A stretch of 64,000 bases of DNA, taken from Brachybacterium sp. SGAir0954. GTDB taxonomy: Bacteria > Actinomycetota > Actinomycetes > Actinomycetales > Dermabacteraceae. Both the position numbers and the translations under genes were made by a program. The notes beneath the pieces were generated by a model that ran no database searches, had not been told where the DNA came from, and saw only the letters and a list, made by a program, of their open reading frames with translations. The stretch lies in the NCBI RefSeq assembly GCF_005490785.1, contig NZ_CP027295.1, positions 3,100,001 through 3,164,000 of the forward strand, written 5' to 3'. Each line of letters starts with the position of its first letter. Position 1 is the first letter of the stretch. Positions 34,451 to 42,047 of the stretch are shown one piece after another.

Positions 34451-34491
34451 CGCGCGGCCCCGACCTCCGCGGGGGAGGTCGGGGCCGCGCG
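34451..34491 (-). terminator. Hairpin between clpP2 and clpX
   Basis: An 18-bp perfect stem (CGCGCGGCCCCGACCTCC and complement) with a five-base loop. It lies seven bases past the clpP2 stop and 115 bases before clpX. It should end or attenuate the clpP1-clpP2 transcript. Confidence 0.7.
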
Positions 34492-34497
34492 TCCGGA

Positions 34498-35172
34498 TCA
34501 GCGGGCGATCTGGCCCGGCACGTCCTTGCGGCTCGCGAGGACCTGGTCGACCAGGCCGTAGTCGCGTGCGCTCGCGGCGGTGAGGATCTTGTCGCGCTCG
34601 ATGTCGCGGCTGATCTCCTCGGCGGCGCGTCCCGTGTGATGGGCGAGGGTCTGCTCGAGCCACTCGCGCATGCGCAGGATCTCGTTGGCCTGGATCTCGA
34701 TGTCCGAGGCCTGACCGCCGCCGCCCTGGCCGCCCATGGCGGGCTGGTGGATGAGGATGCGGGCGTTGGGCAGCGCGAGGCGCTTGCCGGGGCTGCCGGC
34801 GGCGAGCAGCACGGCGGCCGCGGAGGCGGCCTGGCCGAGGCACACCGTGGTGATGTCCGGCTTGATGTACTGCATCGTGTCGTAGATGGCCGTCAGCGCC
34901 GTGAAGGAGCCGCCGGGGCTGTTGATGTAGAGCGTGATGTCACGGTCGGGGTCCTGGGACTCCAGGACGAGCAGCTGCGCCATGACGTCGTCGGCCGAGG
35001 CGTCGTCCACCTGCACGCCGAGGAAGATGATGCGGTCCTCGAAGAGCTTGGTGTACGGGTCCTGGCGCTTGAAGCCGTAGGCGGTGCGCTCCTCGTACTG
35101 GGGCAGCACGTACCGGCTGGTGGGCATCGGGCCGGCCTGGGCGAAGCCGGCGAGGCGGGGATCGAAGGTCAC
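34498..35172 (-). CDS. clpP2: ATP-dependent Clp protease proteolytic subunit 2
   Basis: A 224-residue ClpP peptidase subunit. The triad is visible as Ser in [12 protein letters not shown], His in [10 protein letters not shown], and Asp in [10 protein letters not shown]. The N-terminal extension ([19 protein letters not shown]) and the Gly-rich loop GGQGGGGQA mark it as the ClpP2 type. In actinobacteria ClpP1 and ClpP2 form a mixed 14-mer capped by ClpX or ClpC. The ATG at 35172 is followed by the likely processed N-terminus. It follows clpP1 by 70 bases. Confidence 0.97.
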   Translation of the reverse strand: MTFDPRLAGFAQAGPMPTSRYVLPQYEERTAYGFKRQDPYTKLFEDRIIFLGVQVDDASADDVMAQLLVLESQDPDRDITLYINSPGGSFTALTAIYDTMQYIKPDITTVCLGQAASAAAVLLAAGSPGKRLALPNARILIHQPAMGGQGGGGQASDIEIQANEILRMREWLEQTLAHHTGRAAEEISRDIERDKILTAASARDYGLVDQVLASRKDVPGQIAR

Positions 35173-35242
35173 GGGTTCTCCTGATGAGGTGAGGTCGAGT
35201 GGGTCGGAGAGGACGCAGGAGGCGCAGGAGGCGCCGAGGGGA

Positions 35243-35872
35243 TCAGCCCTCGGTGCCGCCGCCGCCCGTGACGTCGCCGGCGCGGGTGACGATCTGGTCG
35301 ATGAAGCCGTACTCGAGGGCCTCCGGCGCGGTGAACCAGTGGTCGCGGTCGGCGTCGGCGGTGACCTGCTCGAGGGACTTGCCCGTCTGCTGCGCCGTCA
35401 GCTCGGCCATCTGCTGCTTCATGGAGAGGATGAGCTCGGCCTGGATCTTGATCTCCGAGGCGGTGCCGCCCAGGCCGCCGAGCGGCTGGTGCAGGAGCAC
35501 GCGCGTGTGCGGGGTCGCGTATCGCTTGCCGGGCGTGCCGGAGGACAGCAGGAACTGCCCCATCGACGCCGCCATGCCCATGGCCACGGTCACGACGTCG
35601 GGCTGGATGAACTGCATCGTGTCGTAGATGGCCATGCCCGCGGTGATGGAGCCGCCGGGGCTGTTGATGTAGAGGTAGATGTCCTTCTCGGGGTCCTCGG
35701 CGGCGAGGAGCAGCATCTTCGCGCAGATCGCGTTGGCGTTCTCGTCGCGGACCTCGGAGCCCAGCCAGACGATGCGCTCGCGCAGCAGGCGCTGGTAGAC
35801 GTTGTCGTCGAGGCCCAGGGGGTAGTCCCCGGCCGCGGCACGGGGCCGGTTCTCGGTGCTCTGGGAGGTCAC
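35243..35872 (-). CDS. clpP1: ATP-dependent Clp protease proteolytic subunit 1
   Basis: The partner ClpP subunit, 209 residues. The catalytic Ser is in [12 protein letters not shown], the His in VLLHQPLGG, and the Asp in DADRDHWFT. The GTG at 35872 was chosen for the AAGGAGA site ahead of it; the longer open frame upstream is non-coding. First gene of the clpP1-clpP2 transcript. A TAGAGT -10 box and an inverted repeat resembling a ClgR site lie just upstream. Confidence 0.97.
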   Translation of the reverse strand: MTSQSTENRPRAAAGDYPLGLDDNVYQRLLRERIVWLGSEVRDENANAICAKMLLLAAEDPEKDIYLYINSPGGSITAGMAIYDTMQFIQPDVVTVAMGMAASMGQFLLSSGTPGKRYATPHTRVLLHQPLGGLGGTASEIKIQAELILSMKQQMAELTAQQTGKSLEQVTADADRDHWFTAPEALEYGFIDQIVTRAGDVTGGGGTEG

Positions 35873-36248
35873 GGGTGTCTCCTTCGTGGCGGGTGGTGCG
35901 ATGGGGTCGACTCTAGGCGGTGCCCCGGGGCCTCCGGGGTGCTGTTCGCCGCGGGCGCACACTCGTCGGCAGCCGAGGGGCGAGGCCCCGAAATCCCCTC
36001 GCGGGGCGCCGCGGATGTGGTTCACACCCTTCCCGATGGTCAAGCCTCCCCCCGTTTCGGTCACCTTGACTGTTTCCGGGTAAAGCTCCGGGCAAGGACC
36101 CGGACGAGGTGCTTCAAGACCACTACCCCGGGCTGTCCCCCACCCCTACGTTGGTACCGCCCCCCCACGGAGCGCCACCGCCCTGGGATGCACGACGTAC
36201 TGCACGTACCCCCGATCCGCTCGGGGTCGGAAGGAACCACTGCTCATC
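35873..36248. other. 376-base intergenic region between clpP1 and the NlpC/P60 gene
   Basis: No gene is supported here. The clpP1-proximal third holds a minus-strand -10 candidate (35910-35915) and a ClgR-like repeat. The other side contains two copies of GTTTC followed by CGG or CCGG at 36054 and 36072, and a TTGACT at 36066-36071. A hairpin CCCCGA/TCGGGG lies just before the GGAAGGAA ribosome site of the endopeptidase gene. I looked for a c-di-AMP riboswitch and did not find its conserved core. Confidence 0.6.
35910..35957 (-). promoter_or_regulatory. clpP1 promoter with ClgR-like operator
   Basis: TAGAGT (minus strand, 35910-35915) lies 38 bases from the clpP1 GTG. CGC-five bases-GCG (35947-35957) lies about 50 bases before the expected transcription start, the place an activator would use. 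ClgR activates clpP genes in corynebacteria and streptomycetes through a CGC-N5-GCG core. Assignment here rests on pattern only. Confidence 0.35.
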
Positions 36249-37067
36249 ATGGCTCAGCACAACTCGCACCGCGCCGCCGGCCGCGCCGTCACCCCCCTCG
36301 TCTCCGCGAACCGCGCCGCCCGCGGTCTCGGCGGCGCCGCCGTCCTCGGCACCGTCCTCGTCGGCACCGCCTTCGCCGGCACCGCCGCCAACGCGACCCC
36401 CGCCGCGCCGGCCGCCCCTGCCGCCGCCACCGCGGCCCCCGCCGCGCCCACCGAGGCCTCCGCCGCGAAGCTCACCAGCACCCAGAAGCTGCGCTCCGGC
36501 GACCGCGGCAACGCCGTCGAGGACCTGCAGAGCGCCCTCAACGACAACGGCGCGAACCTCGCCGAGGACGGCGTCTTCGGCAAGAAGACCAACTCCGCGG
36601 TGCGCGAGTACCAGAGCGAGCACGGCCTGGCCGTGGACGGCGTCGTGGGCTCCAAGACCCGCGCGTCCCTCAACGGCGGCGAGTCGATCCGCACCTCCGG
36701 CGCCTCCGCCAGCACCTCGAGCTCTTCCAGCTCCTCCAGCTCGATCGTGGACCGCGCCCGCTCCGTCATCGGCACCCGGTACACCTGGGCCGGCAACTCC
36801 CCGAGCGAGGGCTTCGACTGCTCCGGCCTGACCCAGTACGCCTACAAGGCTGCCGGCATCTCGCTGCCCCACTCCAGCAGCGCGCAGGGCTCCGGCGGCC
36901 GCTGGATCTCCCAGTCCGAGGCCCAGGCGGGCGACCTCGTCGTCTACTCGGGCCACGTCGCGATCTACGTCGGCAACGGCCGCATCATCGACGCCTCCGG
37001 CTCGAAGCAGCAGGTCGTCGAGCGCGACATCTGGGGCTCCCCCAAGGGCTTCGTCACCTACCGCTGA
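36249..37067 (+). CDS. Secreted NlpC/P60 peptidoglycan endopeptidase with PG-binding domain
   Basis: A 272-residue exported cell-wall hydrolase. A signal peptide of about 48 residues (VLGTVLVGTAFAGTAANA) is followed by an Ala/Pro linker and a PG_binding_1 domain at about residues 75-140 (LRSGDRGNAVEDLQSAL, AVDGVVGSKT). After a run of Ser comes the NlpC/P60 domain, with catalytic Cys in FDCSGLTQYAY and His in SGHVAIYVG. It cuts D-Glu-meso-DAP-type peptide links. The start ATG follows GGAAGGAA. A strong hairpin terminator follows. Confidence 0.9.
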   Translation: MAQHNSHRAAGRAVTPLVSANRAARGLGGAAVLGTVLVGTAFAGTAANATPAAPAAPAAATAAPAAPTEASAAKLTSTQKLRSGDRGNAVEDLQSALNDNGANLAEDGVFGKKTNSAVREYQSEHGLAVDGVVGSKTRASLNGGESIRTSGASASTSSSSSSSSSIVDRARSVIGTRYTWAGNSPSEGFDCSGLTQYAYKAAGISLPHSSSAQGSGGRWISQSEAQAGDLVVYSGHVAIYVGNGRIIDASGSKQQVVERDIWGSPKGFVTYR

Positions 37068-37101
37068 TCCGCGCGGCCACCGCGCCGCCGATCACCACCG
37101 A

Positions 37102-37139
37102 GAGGACCCGGTCCCCGCAGCTGCGGGGGCCGGGTCCTC
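37102..37139 (+). terminator. Hairpin terminator of the endopeptidase gene
   Basis: A nearly perfect 19-bp inverted repeat (GAGGACCCGGTCCCCGCAG with its complement, one G-T pair), beginning 34 bases after the stop. Confidence 0.7.
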
Positions 37140-37221
37140 CGTCGTGCGGGCAGGTCCCGTGGGACAGGTGCACGGGACATCCACGAGGGACGGGCGAGCA
37201 CATGCCCCGCCCCCGTCGGGC

Positions 37222-37809
37222 TCACCGGCGCAGCGGTCGATACACGCGGCCGAACGCCCGCTCCGCCCCGGGGATCGGCCCCACGAGCTGCACGTCGACG
37301 CGGCGCCCGCCCGGGACCTCGAACAGACGGGTCCCGTCCCCCAGCAGGACGGGCGCGCACATCACCTGGATCTCGTCGACGAGACCCGCCTCGAGCGCCT
37401 GCCGCGCGATGTCCGCGCTGATGATCTGGATCTCGCCCTCGCCGGCGATCTCCTGCGCCCGCCGCAGCGCCTCCCGGACGTCGCAGTCCCAGGCGAGGAC
37501 CGTGTCGTCCCCGGCGAGCTCCTCGGGCCGGTGGGTCAGGATGATCTCCGTCCCGGACCACGCCCCGCCGTACGCCTCGGAGGTCAGCTCCCCGCGGGTC
37601 TCCCGCTGGGCGAGGGCGGCGTCGTAGCCGCGGCGCCCGGAGATGATCACCGCGACCGGCGCCGCAAGTGTCGCGGTCAGATCGGGCCCCTCGGGCTCCG
37701 GGGCGGCGGCCTCGCGCGCGGCGATCTCCTCGAGCCAGCTCATGTCGTGACCGGGGGAGGCGAGGAAACCGTCGATCGATGCGGTGAATCCCCAGACGAC
37801 CGTACCCAT
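37222..37809 (-). CDS. Dihydrofolate reductase-like (RibD C-terminal domain) protein
   Basis: A 195-residue reductase of the RibD_C/DHFR fold, which binds NADPH. It begins MGTVVWGFTASIDGFLASP (the family Asp-Gly motif) and continues with ISGRRGYDAAL near residue 60. Later it has EIQIISADIARQALEAGLVDEIQVMCAPVLLGDGTRLF. The LLGDGxRLF tail and 'vDEi.v...P' pattern are typical of this widespread but poorly assigned family. The ATG at 37809 follows GAGGAACGG. It stands alone between two terminators. True folate activity is unlikely. Confidence 0.8.
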   Translation of the reverse strand: MGTVVWGFTASIDGFLASPGHDMSWLEEIAAREAAAPEPEGPDLTATLAAPVAVIISGRRGYDAALAQRETRGELTSEAYGGAWSGTEIILTHRPEELAGDDTVLAWDCDVREALRRAQEIAGEGEIQIISADIARQALEAGLVDEIQVMCAPVLLGDGTRLFEVPGGRRVDVQLVGPIPGAERAFGRVYRPLRR

Positions 37810-37863
37810 CCCGTTCCTCCTCGTGGCGGTGGGCCCCGAGTCTGCCACGGCCGCCGGGACGAC

Positions 37864-37901
37864 GGAACGGGCCGCCACCCCGGAGGGTGACGGCCCGTTC
37901 C
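37864..37901 (-). terminator. Hairpin terminator of tig
   Basis: An 11-bp stem GGAACGGGCCG with complement, a C-A mismatch, then a five-bp stem and a CGGA loop. It lies 43 bases past the tig stop, before the next gene. Confidence 0.7.
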
Positions 37902-37943
37902 TGTGCTCGCGGAGCCCGCGCGCGGCGGGTCAGCGAGCGGTGA

Positions 37944-39497
37944 TCACTCGGCCTCGGTGGCCTCGGTCGCCTCGGCGGCCTTCTTGGCCGGCGCCTTCTT
38001 GGCGGGCGCCTTCTTGGCCGGGGCCTTCTTGGCGGCGGGCTTCTTCTCGGCGGCGTCGGCGGCGGCCGGCTCCTCGGCGTCGGCAGCGGCGGCCTTCTTC
38101 GCCGGGGCTCTCTTCGCGGGAGCCTTCTTGGCCGGAGCCTTCTTGGCCGGGGCCTTCTTCGCGGGCGCCTTCTCCTCAGCGGCCTCGTCGGCAGCGGCGG
38201 CGTCCTCGGACTCGGCGGACTCCTCGGCCTTCGCCAGGCCCAGGTCGAGGACCTCGCCCTTCTCGTTCTTCACGACGACCTCGGAGAGGGCGACGTCGAG
38301 GGCCTTGGAGCGCTGGACCTCGGAGAAGATCTGCTCGAGCTGGCCGGACTGGGCGAGCATCTGCAGCAGCTGGTTCGGCTCGATGCCGTACTGCGCGGAG
38401 AGCTGCGTCATGTAGTCCATGAGATCGTTCTGCTCGATGGAGACCTCGCGGGTCGCGTGGATCTCGTCGAGCAGGAACTGGGTCCGGATCGCCTTGACGG
38501 TGTCCTCGCGGATCTCCTCGGCGTGCGGGTCGCCCGCCTCCTTGCCCTCGTTCTGCAGGTGGGACAGGATCTCGTCCTCGACCAGCTGCTCGGGCACGGG
38601 GATCTCGAGGTCCTCGAGGAGCTTCTCGAGGAGCGCGTTGCGGGCGAGGCCCACGCGGTTCGAGGTGGCGTCCGCCTCGGCCTGCTTCTTGAGGTCGTCC
38701 TTGAGCTCGTCGATGGTGTCGAACTCGGAGGCGAGCTCGGCGAACTCGTCATCGGCCTCGGGGAGCTCGCGCACCTTGACGGACTGCGCGGTCACGGAGA
38801 TCTGGGCGTCCTCGCCCGCGCGGTCGCCACCGGCGAGCTGCGAGACGAAGGTGGTGGACTCGCCGGAGGAGAGGCCGATGAGCGCCTCGTCCAGGCCCTC
38901 GAGCATGTTGCCCTCACCGATCTGGTACGAGACGCCCTCGACGGACTCGATCTCCTCGCCCTCGATGGTGGCCTTCATGTCGAGCGAGACGAAGTCGCGG
39001 TCCGCGGCGGGACGGTCGACGCCCACGAGGGTGCCGAAGCGCTCGCGGAGCTGGTCCAGGCGCACCTGCACGGCGTCGTCGTCGACGGTCGGCTCCTCGA
39101 TCTCGAGCTCGACGGAGGAGAACTCCGGGAGATCGAACTCGGGGCGGACGTCCTGCTCGACGGTGAAGACGAGGTCTCCCTCGTCCTTGCCGTCCAGGCC
39201 GGGGATCTCGACGACCTCGACCTCGGGGCGGCCGACGGGCTTGATCTCCGCCTCCGCGGCGGCCTTCTGGTAGAAGTCCGGCAGGGAGTCGTTGACGGCC
39301 TCCTGCAGGATCGCCGGACGGCCGAAGCGCTGCTCGACCAGACGGCTGGGGACCTTGCCCTTGCGGAAGCCCGGGATCTGCACCTGGTCGGCGATCTTGA
39401 CGGTGGCGGCCTCGACGGCCGGCTTCAGCTCGTCGAACGGCACCTCGACGGTGAGCTTCACCCGGGTGGGGCCGAGCTTCTCGGACGCGGTCTTCAC
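37944..39497 (-). CDS. tig: Trigger factor with Lys/Ala-rich C-terminal tail
   Basis: Ribosome-associated chaperone and peptidyl-prolyl isomerase. The ribosome-docking loop is GFRKGKVPSRLVEQRFG near residues 44-60. The FKBP-like domain spans about 150-240 and the helical arms about 250-430. The last 90 residues are unusual: repeats of KKAPA and KKAA alternate with acidic Glu/Ala stretches, giving 517 residues against about 430 in E. coli. The tail looks like those of actinobacterial histone-like proteins. The GTG start follows GGGAGA. tRNA-Pro lies just upstream and the clp genes are nearby downstream, consistent with a proteostasis neighbourhood. Confidence 0.95.
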   Translation of the reverse strand: MKTASEKLGPTRVKLTVEVPFDELKPAVEAATVKIADQVQIPGFRKGKVPSRLVEQRFGRPAILQEAVNDSLPDFYQKAAAEAEIKPVGRPEVEVVEIPGLDGKDEGDLVFTVEQDVRPEFDLPEFSSVELEIEEPTVDDDAVQVRLDQLRERFGTLVGVDRPAADRDFVSLDMKATIEGEEIESVEGVSYQIGEGNMLEGLDEALIGLSSGESTTFVSQLAGGDRAGEDAQISVTAQSVKVRELPEADDEFAELASEFDTIDELKDDLKKQAEADATSNRVGLARNALLEKLLEDLEIPVPEQLVEDEILSHLQNEGKEAGDPHAEEIREDTVKAIRTQFLLDEIHATREVSIEQNDLMDYMTQLSAQYGIEPNQLLQMLAQSGQLEQIFSEVQRSKALDVALSEVVVKNEKGEVLDLGLAKAEESAESEDAAAADEAAEEKAPAKKAPAKKAPAKKAPAKRAPAKKAAAADAEEPAAADAAEKKPAAKKAPAKKAPAKKAPAKKAAEATEATEAE

Positions 39498-39588
39498 TGG
39501 TCAGGTCTCCCTGTTCATCGGTGGTCTAGGACGTGTGTTGTCACGGGCGCCCCCGGCGCGGCCGCAGGCGGCGACCCGGCGGGCGGAG

Positions 39589-39662
39589 TCGGGGTGACAG
39601 GATTTGAACCTGCGACTTCCCGCTCCCAAAGCGGGTGCTCTACCAAGCTGAGCTACACCCCG
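39589..39662 (-). tRNA. tRNA-Pro (anticodon TGG)
   Basis: A 74-base tRNA. The acceptor stem CGGGGTG/CACCCCG has discriminator A. The anticodon arm CCCGC/GCGGG closes a loop TTTGGGA with TGG at 39626-39628, and the T loop is TTCAAAT. CCA is not encoded. It lies 90 bases ahead of tig on the same strand. Confidence 0.95.
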
Positions 39663-39878
39663 GAGGGCAACCCGCCAGATACTACCGGTTCACGCGCGGG
39701 GCCGCGCTCGCCGTCCCTCCGCGCTGTGAGGAGACCCATGCCCGCGACGGGGCGCGCGGCACGGCCGGGGGCGCCGGGATCTGGTTCAATAGGCCTCGCC
39801 GCACGAGCGGGACCATCGAGAGATGCCCGCCCCACGGCCCGGGCCTGTCCCCCGCCTCACGGCATCGGTGCAGGCCAC

Positions 39879-39949
39879 GCGGATGTAGCTCAATGGTAGA
39901 GCCTCAGTCTTCCAAACTGATTACGCGGGTTCGATTCCCGTCATCCGCT
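39879..39949 (+). tRNA. tRNA-Gly (anticodon TCC)
   Basis: A 71-base tRNA with acceptor stem GCGGATG/CATCCGC and discriminator T. The anticodon arm TCAGT/ACTGA closes a loop CTTCCAA with TCC at 39911-39913. CCA is not encoded. A 14-bp hairpin follows 11 bases later. The 216 bases between it and tRNA-Pro hold no gene that I can support. Confidence 0.95.
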
Positions 39950-39960
39950 CGCTGCAGCAC

Positions 39961-39992
39961 CGAAGGGCCCCGGTTCCGACCGGGGCCCTTCG
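39961..39992 (+). terminator. Hairpin terminator after tRNA-Gly
   Basis: A perfect 14-bp stem CGAAGGGCCCCGGT with its complement around a TCCG tetraloop. Confidence 0.75.
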
Positions 39993-40046
39993 CCGTCCCG
40001 GCACGTCGGCCCTCCCTGCCCGGCGCGGACGCCCGGGCGTGGAACC

Positions 40047-41267
40047 ATGGGCACCATGACCGTGCCCGAGACCACCGCCCCGTTCCGCTTCCCCGTCGCC
40101 GGCCGCTACGCCGGTATGGCGTCCTCGCCGCTGAAGAGCATCTTCGACCTCGCCGCCGCACCCGGCGTGGTCTCCTTCGCCGGCGGCATCCCGGACCCGG
40201 AGCTGTTCGACCTCGGCACCGTCACCGCCGCCTACGACTGGGTGCTCTCCCACCAGGGGTCCCGCGCGCTCCAGTACGGGGTGAGCGAGGGCGAGCCCGA
40301 GCTGCGTGTGCAGGCCGCGCGGCGCGTCTCCCGCACCCTGCCCACCGACGCCTCGCAGATCCGGGTCACCTCCGGCTCCCAGGAGGGGCTGTTCGTCGTC
40401 GCGGAGGCGCTGCTCGAGCCCGGTGACGTGGTGCTCGTGGAGTCCCCGACCTACCTCGCGGCGGTGCAGGCCTTCGCCGTGCACGGCGCGCGGATGGTGG
40501 GCGTCGCGACGGACGACGACGGCGTGGACCCGGCAGCGCTCGAGGAGGCGATCCGCACGCATCACCCGCGGATGGTCTACCTCATCCCCTCCTTCCAGAA
40601 CCCGACGGGCCGGACGATGCCGCTCGAGCGTCGTCGCGCGGTCGCCGAGGTGCTGCTGCGCCACGAGGTCCCCCTCATCGAGGACGACCCCTACGGCGAG
40701 CTGTCCTTCACGGGCGTCGTCATGCCGCCGATCGCCTCGCTCCCCGGCATGGCGGAGCGCACCCTGCTGCTGAACTCCATGAGCAAGCTCATGAGCCCGG
40801 GCGTGCGGATCGGCTGGATCCGCGGCGAAGGGCCGGTCCTGGAGACGCTCGCCGTCGCGAAGGCGGCGATCTCGATGCAGTCCTCCGTGGTGGACCAGCT
40901 GATGGTCGCCCGGTATCTCGAGACGGCGGAGCTCGACGCGCACGTGAGGACGGTCAGCGCGGTCTACCGGGAGCGGCGGGACGCGCTCGCCGAGGCCCTC
41001 GCGCCGGTGCTGCCCGCGGGCGCGCACGTGACCCGGCCCGAGGGCGGCATGTTCCTGTGGGCCGCGCTCGGCGAGGGGTACGACGCGCAGGAGATGCTCG
41101 CGGACGCGGTCGCCGCGGGCGTCGCCTACCTGCCCGGCTGGTCGTTCTTCGCGGAGGACCCGGACCGCTCGACGATGCGGCTGAGCTTCGTCACCCACTC
41201 CCCCGCGGTGATCGCGGAGGCGATCGGCCGGCTCGGCGAGGTCATCGCGCGCCACGGCGGCCGCTGA
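40047..41267 (+). CDS. PLP-dependent aminotransferase, fold type I
   Basis: A 406-residue class I/II aminotransferase without the helix-turn-helix domain of MocR regulators. The pattern VVSFAGGIPDPELFD at the N-terminus and ALQYGVSEGEPELR place it near the 2-aminoadipate/LysN and kynurenine-type aminotransferases. The Asp that holds the PLP nitrogen is probably in LIEDDPYGEL. The Schiff-base Lys is in NSMSKLMSPGVRIGW. An ATG three codons later (40056) may be the true start. AACCAT lies seven bases before it, as in the valS arrangement. Substrate not assignable. Confidence 0.85.
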   Translation: MGTMTVPETTAPFRFPVAGRYAGMASSPLKSIFDLAAAPGVVSFAGGIPDPELFDLGTVTAAYDWVLSHQGSRALQYGVSEGEPELRVQAARRVSRTLPTDASQIRVTSGSQEGLFVVAEALLEPGDVVLVESPTYLAAVQAFAVHGARMVGVATDDDGVDPAALEEAIRTHHPRMVYLIPSFQNPTGRTMPLERRRAVAEVLLRHEVPLIEDDPYGELSFTGVVMPPIASLPGMAERTLLLNSMSKLMSPGVRIGWIRGEGPVLETLAVAKAAISMQSSVVDQLMVARYLETAELDAHVRTVSAVYRERRDALAEALAPVLPAGAHVTRPEGGMFLWAALGEGYDAQEMLADAVAAGVAYLPGWSFFAEDPDRSTMRLSFVTHSPAVIAEAIGRLGEVIARHGGR

Positions 41268-41288
41268 GCCCTCCGCATCAGGGCCTGC

Positions 41289-42047
41289 TCAGCGGGCGTC
41301 CTGTCCCGGGGGCGCGGTCCACCGCAGCGTCACCCGGAACCCCGTGCGGCGGCGCACGCGGGCGCCGGGCAGGTGCCCATGGGCGAGCTCGCGCAGCTCC
41401 GCCGTCGAGAAGGCCGCGTCCGTGATCGTCATCGCGTCCTCGCGCCGTCCCGGCCCGGCGGCGTCGGCCGGCGGAAGCGCCCGCACGGGGCACGGGTGCT
41501 TCACGAGACCGATCAGCGGGTTGGTGAGCACGTTCGTGAGGTCCCAGATCCGGTCCGCCGGGCCGACGGGCCGCACGAGGCTCACGACGAGCAGCCGTCC
41601 TCCCGGGCGCAGCAGCGCCCGGGCCTGGGCGAAGGCGGCGACGGGGTCCTGGTGGTGGAGCGAGGCGATCATCGAGACCGCGTCGTAGGCGCCGTGGCGG
41701 GACGGGTCCGCGGCGTGCTCGGCGAGCGTGCGGCGGGCGATGTGCACGCCGTCGAGGTCCCGCAGCGCGCTCGCGGCGGCGTAGGCCATGCGTGCGTCGG
41801 GGTCGATGCCCTCGACCTCGGCGGCGACGCCTCGCAGCGCGCGGGCGAGGTCGCCGCGGCCGCTGCCCACGTCGAGCACGCGCCGGGCACCGGCGGGGAC
41901 GCCCGCGAGGACCCAGCGGTGGAAGTGGGCGTTGTGGTCCCACGGGCGGCGGGCGTTCCAGCGTCCGAGCTGCCTCCCCGCGGCCCGCACGAGGGCGTTC
42001 CTCGTGGTGCGCAGGTCGAAGGGCTCGCGGGGGCCGTCGGCGGTCAT
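41289..42047 (-). CDS. Class I SAM-dependent methyltransferase
   Basis: A 252-residue methyltransferase. SAM motif I is VLDVGSGRGDLARAL near residue 55, with the acidic residue of motif II in VEGIDPDARM. AYDAVSMIASLHHQDPVAAF carries the motif seen in ubiquinone/menaquinone-type C-methyltransferases. A second half (SLVRPVGPADRIWDLTNVL) resembles small-molecule methyltransferases. Its ATG overlaps the permease gene stop by four bases, so it is the last gene of the ABC operon. Substrate unknown; it could modify a compound handled by that transporter, which is speculation. Confidence 0.8.
   Translation of the reverse strand: MTADGPREPFDLRTTRNALVRAAGRQLGRWNARRPWDHNAHFHRWVLAGVPAGARRVLDVGSGRGDLARALRGVAAEVEGIDPDARMAYAAASALRDLDGVHIARRTLAEHAADPSRHGAYDAVSMIASLHHQDPVAAFAQARALLRPGGRLLVVSLVRPVGPADRIWDLTNVLTNPLIGLVKHPCPVRALPPADAAGPGRREDAMTITDAAFSTAELRELAHGHLPGARVRRRTGFRVTLRWTAPPGQDAR

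Noticed and set aside
35990..36248. c-di-AMP (ydaO) riboswitch before the NlpC/P60 gene
   Set aside because: Such riboswitches often precede these genes, but the conserved core segments are not present on the strand of the gene.
37960..38170. Tandem DNA repeat in the tig tail as a mobile or CRISPR-like element
   Set aside because: The repeats are in frame, encode KKAPA units and vary between copies, as expected for a low-complexity protein tail.
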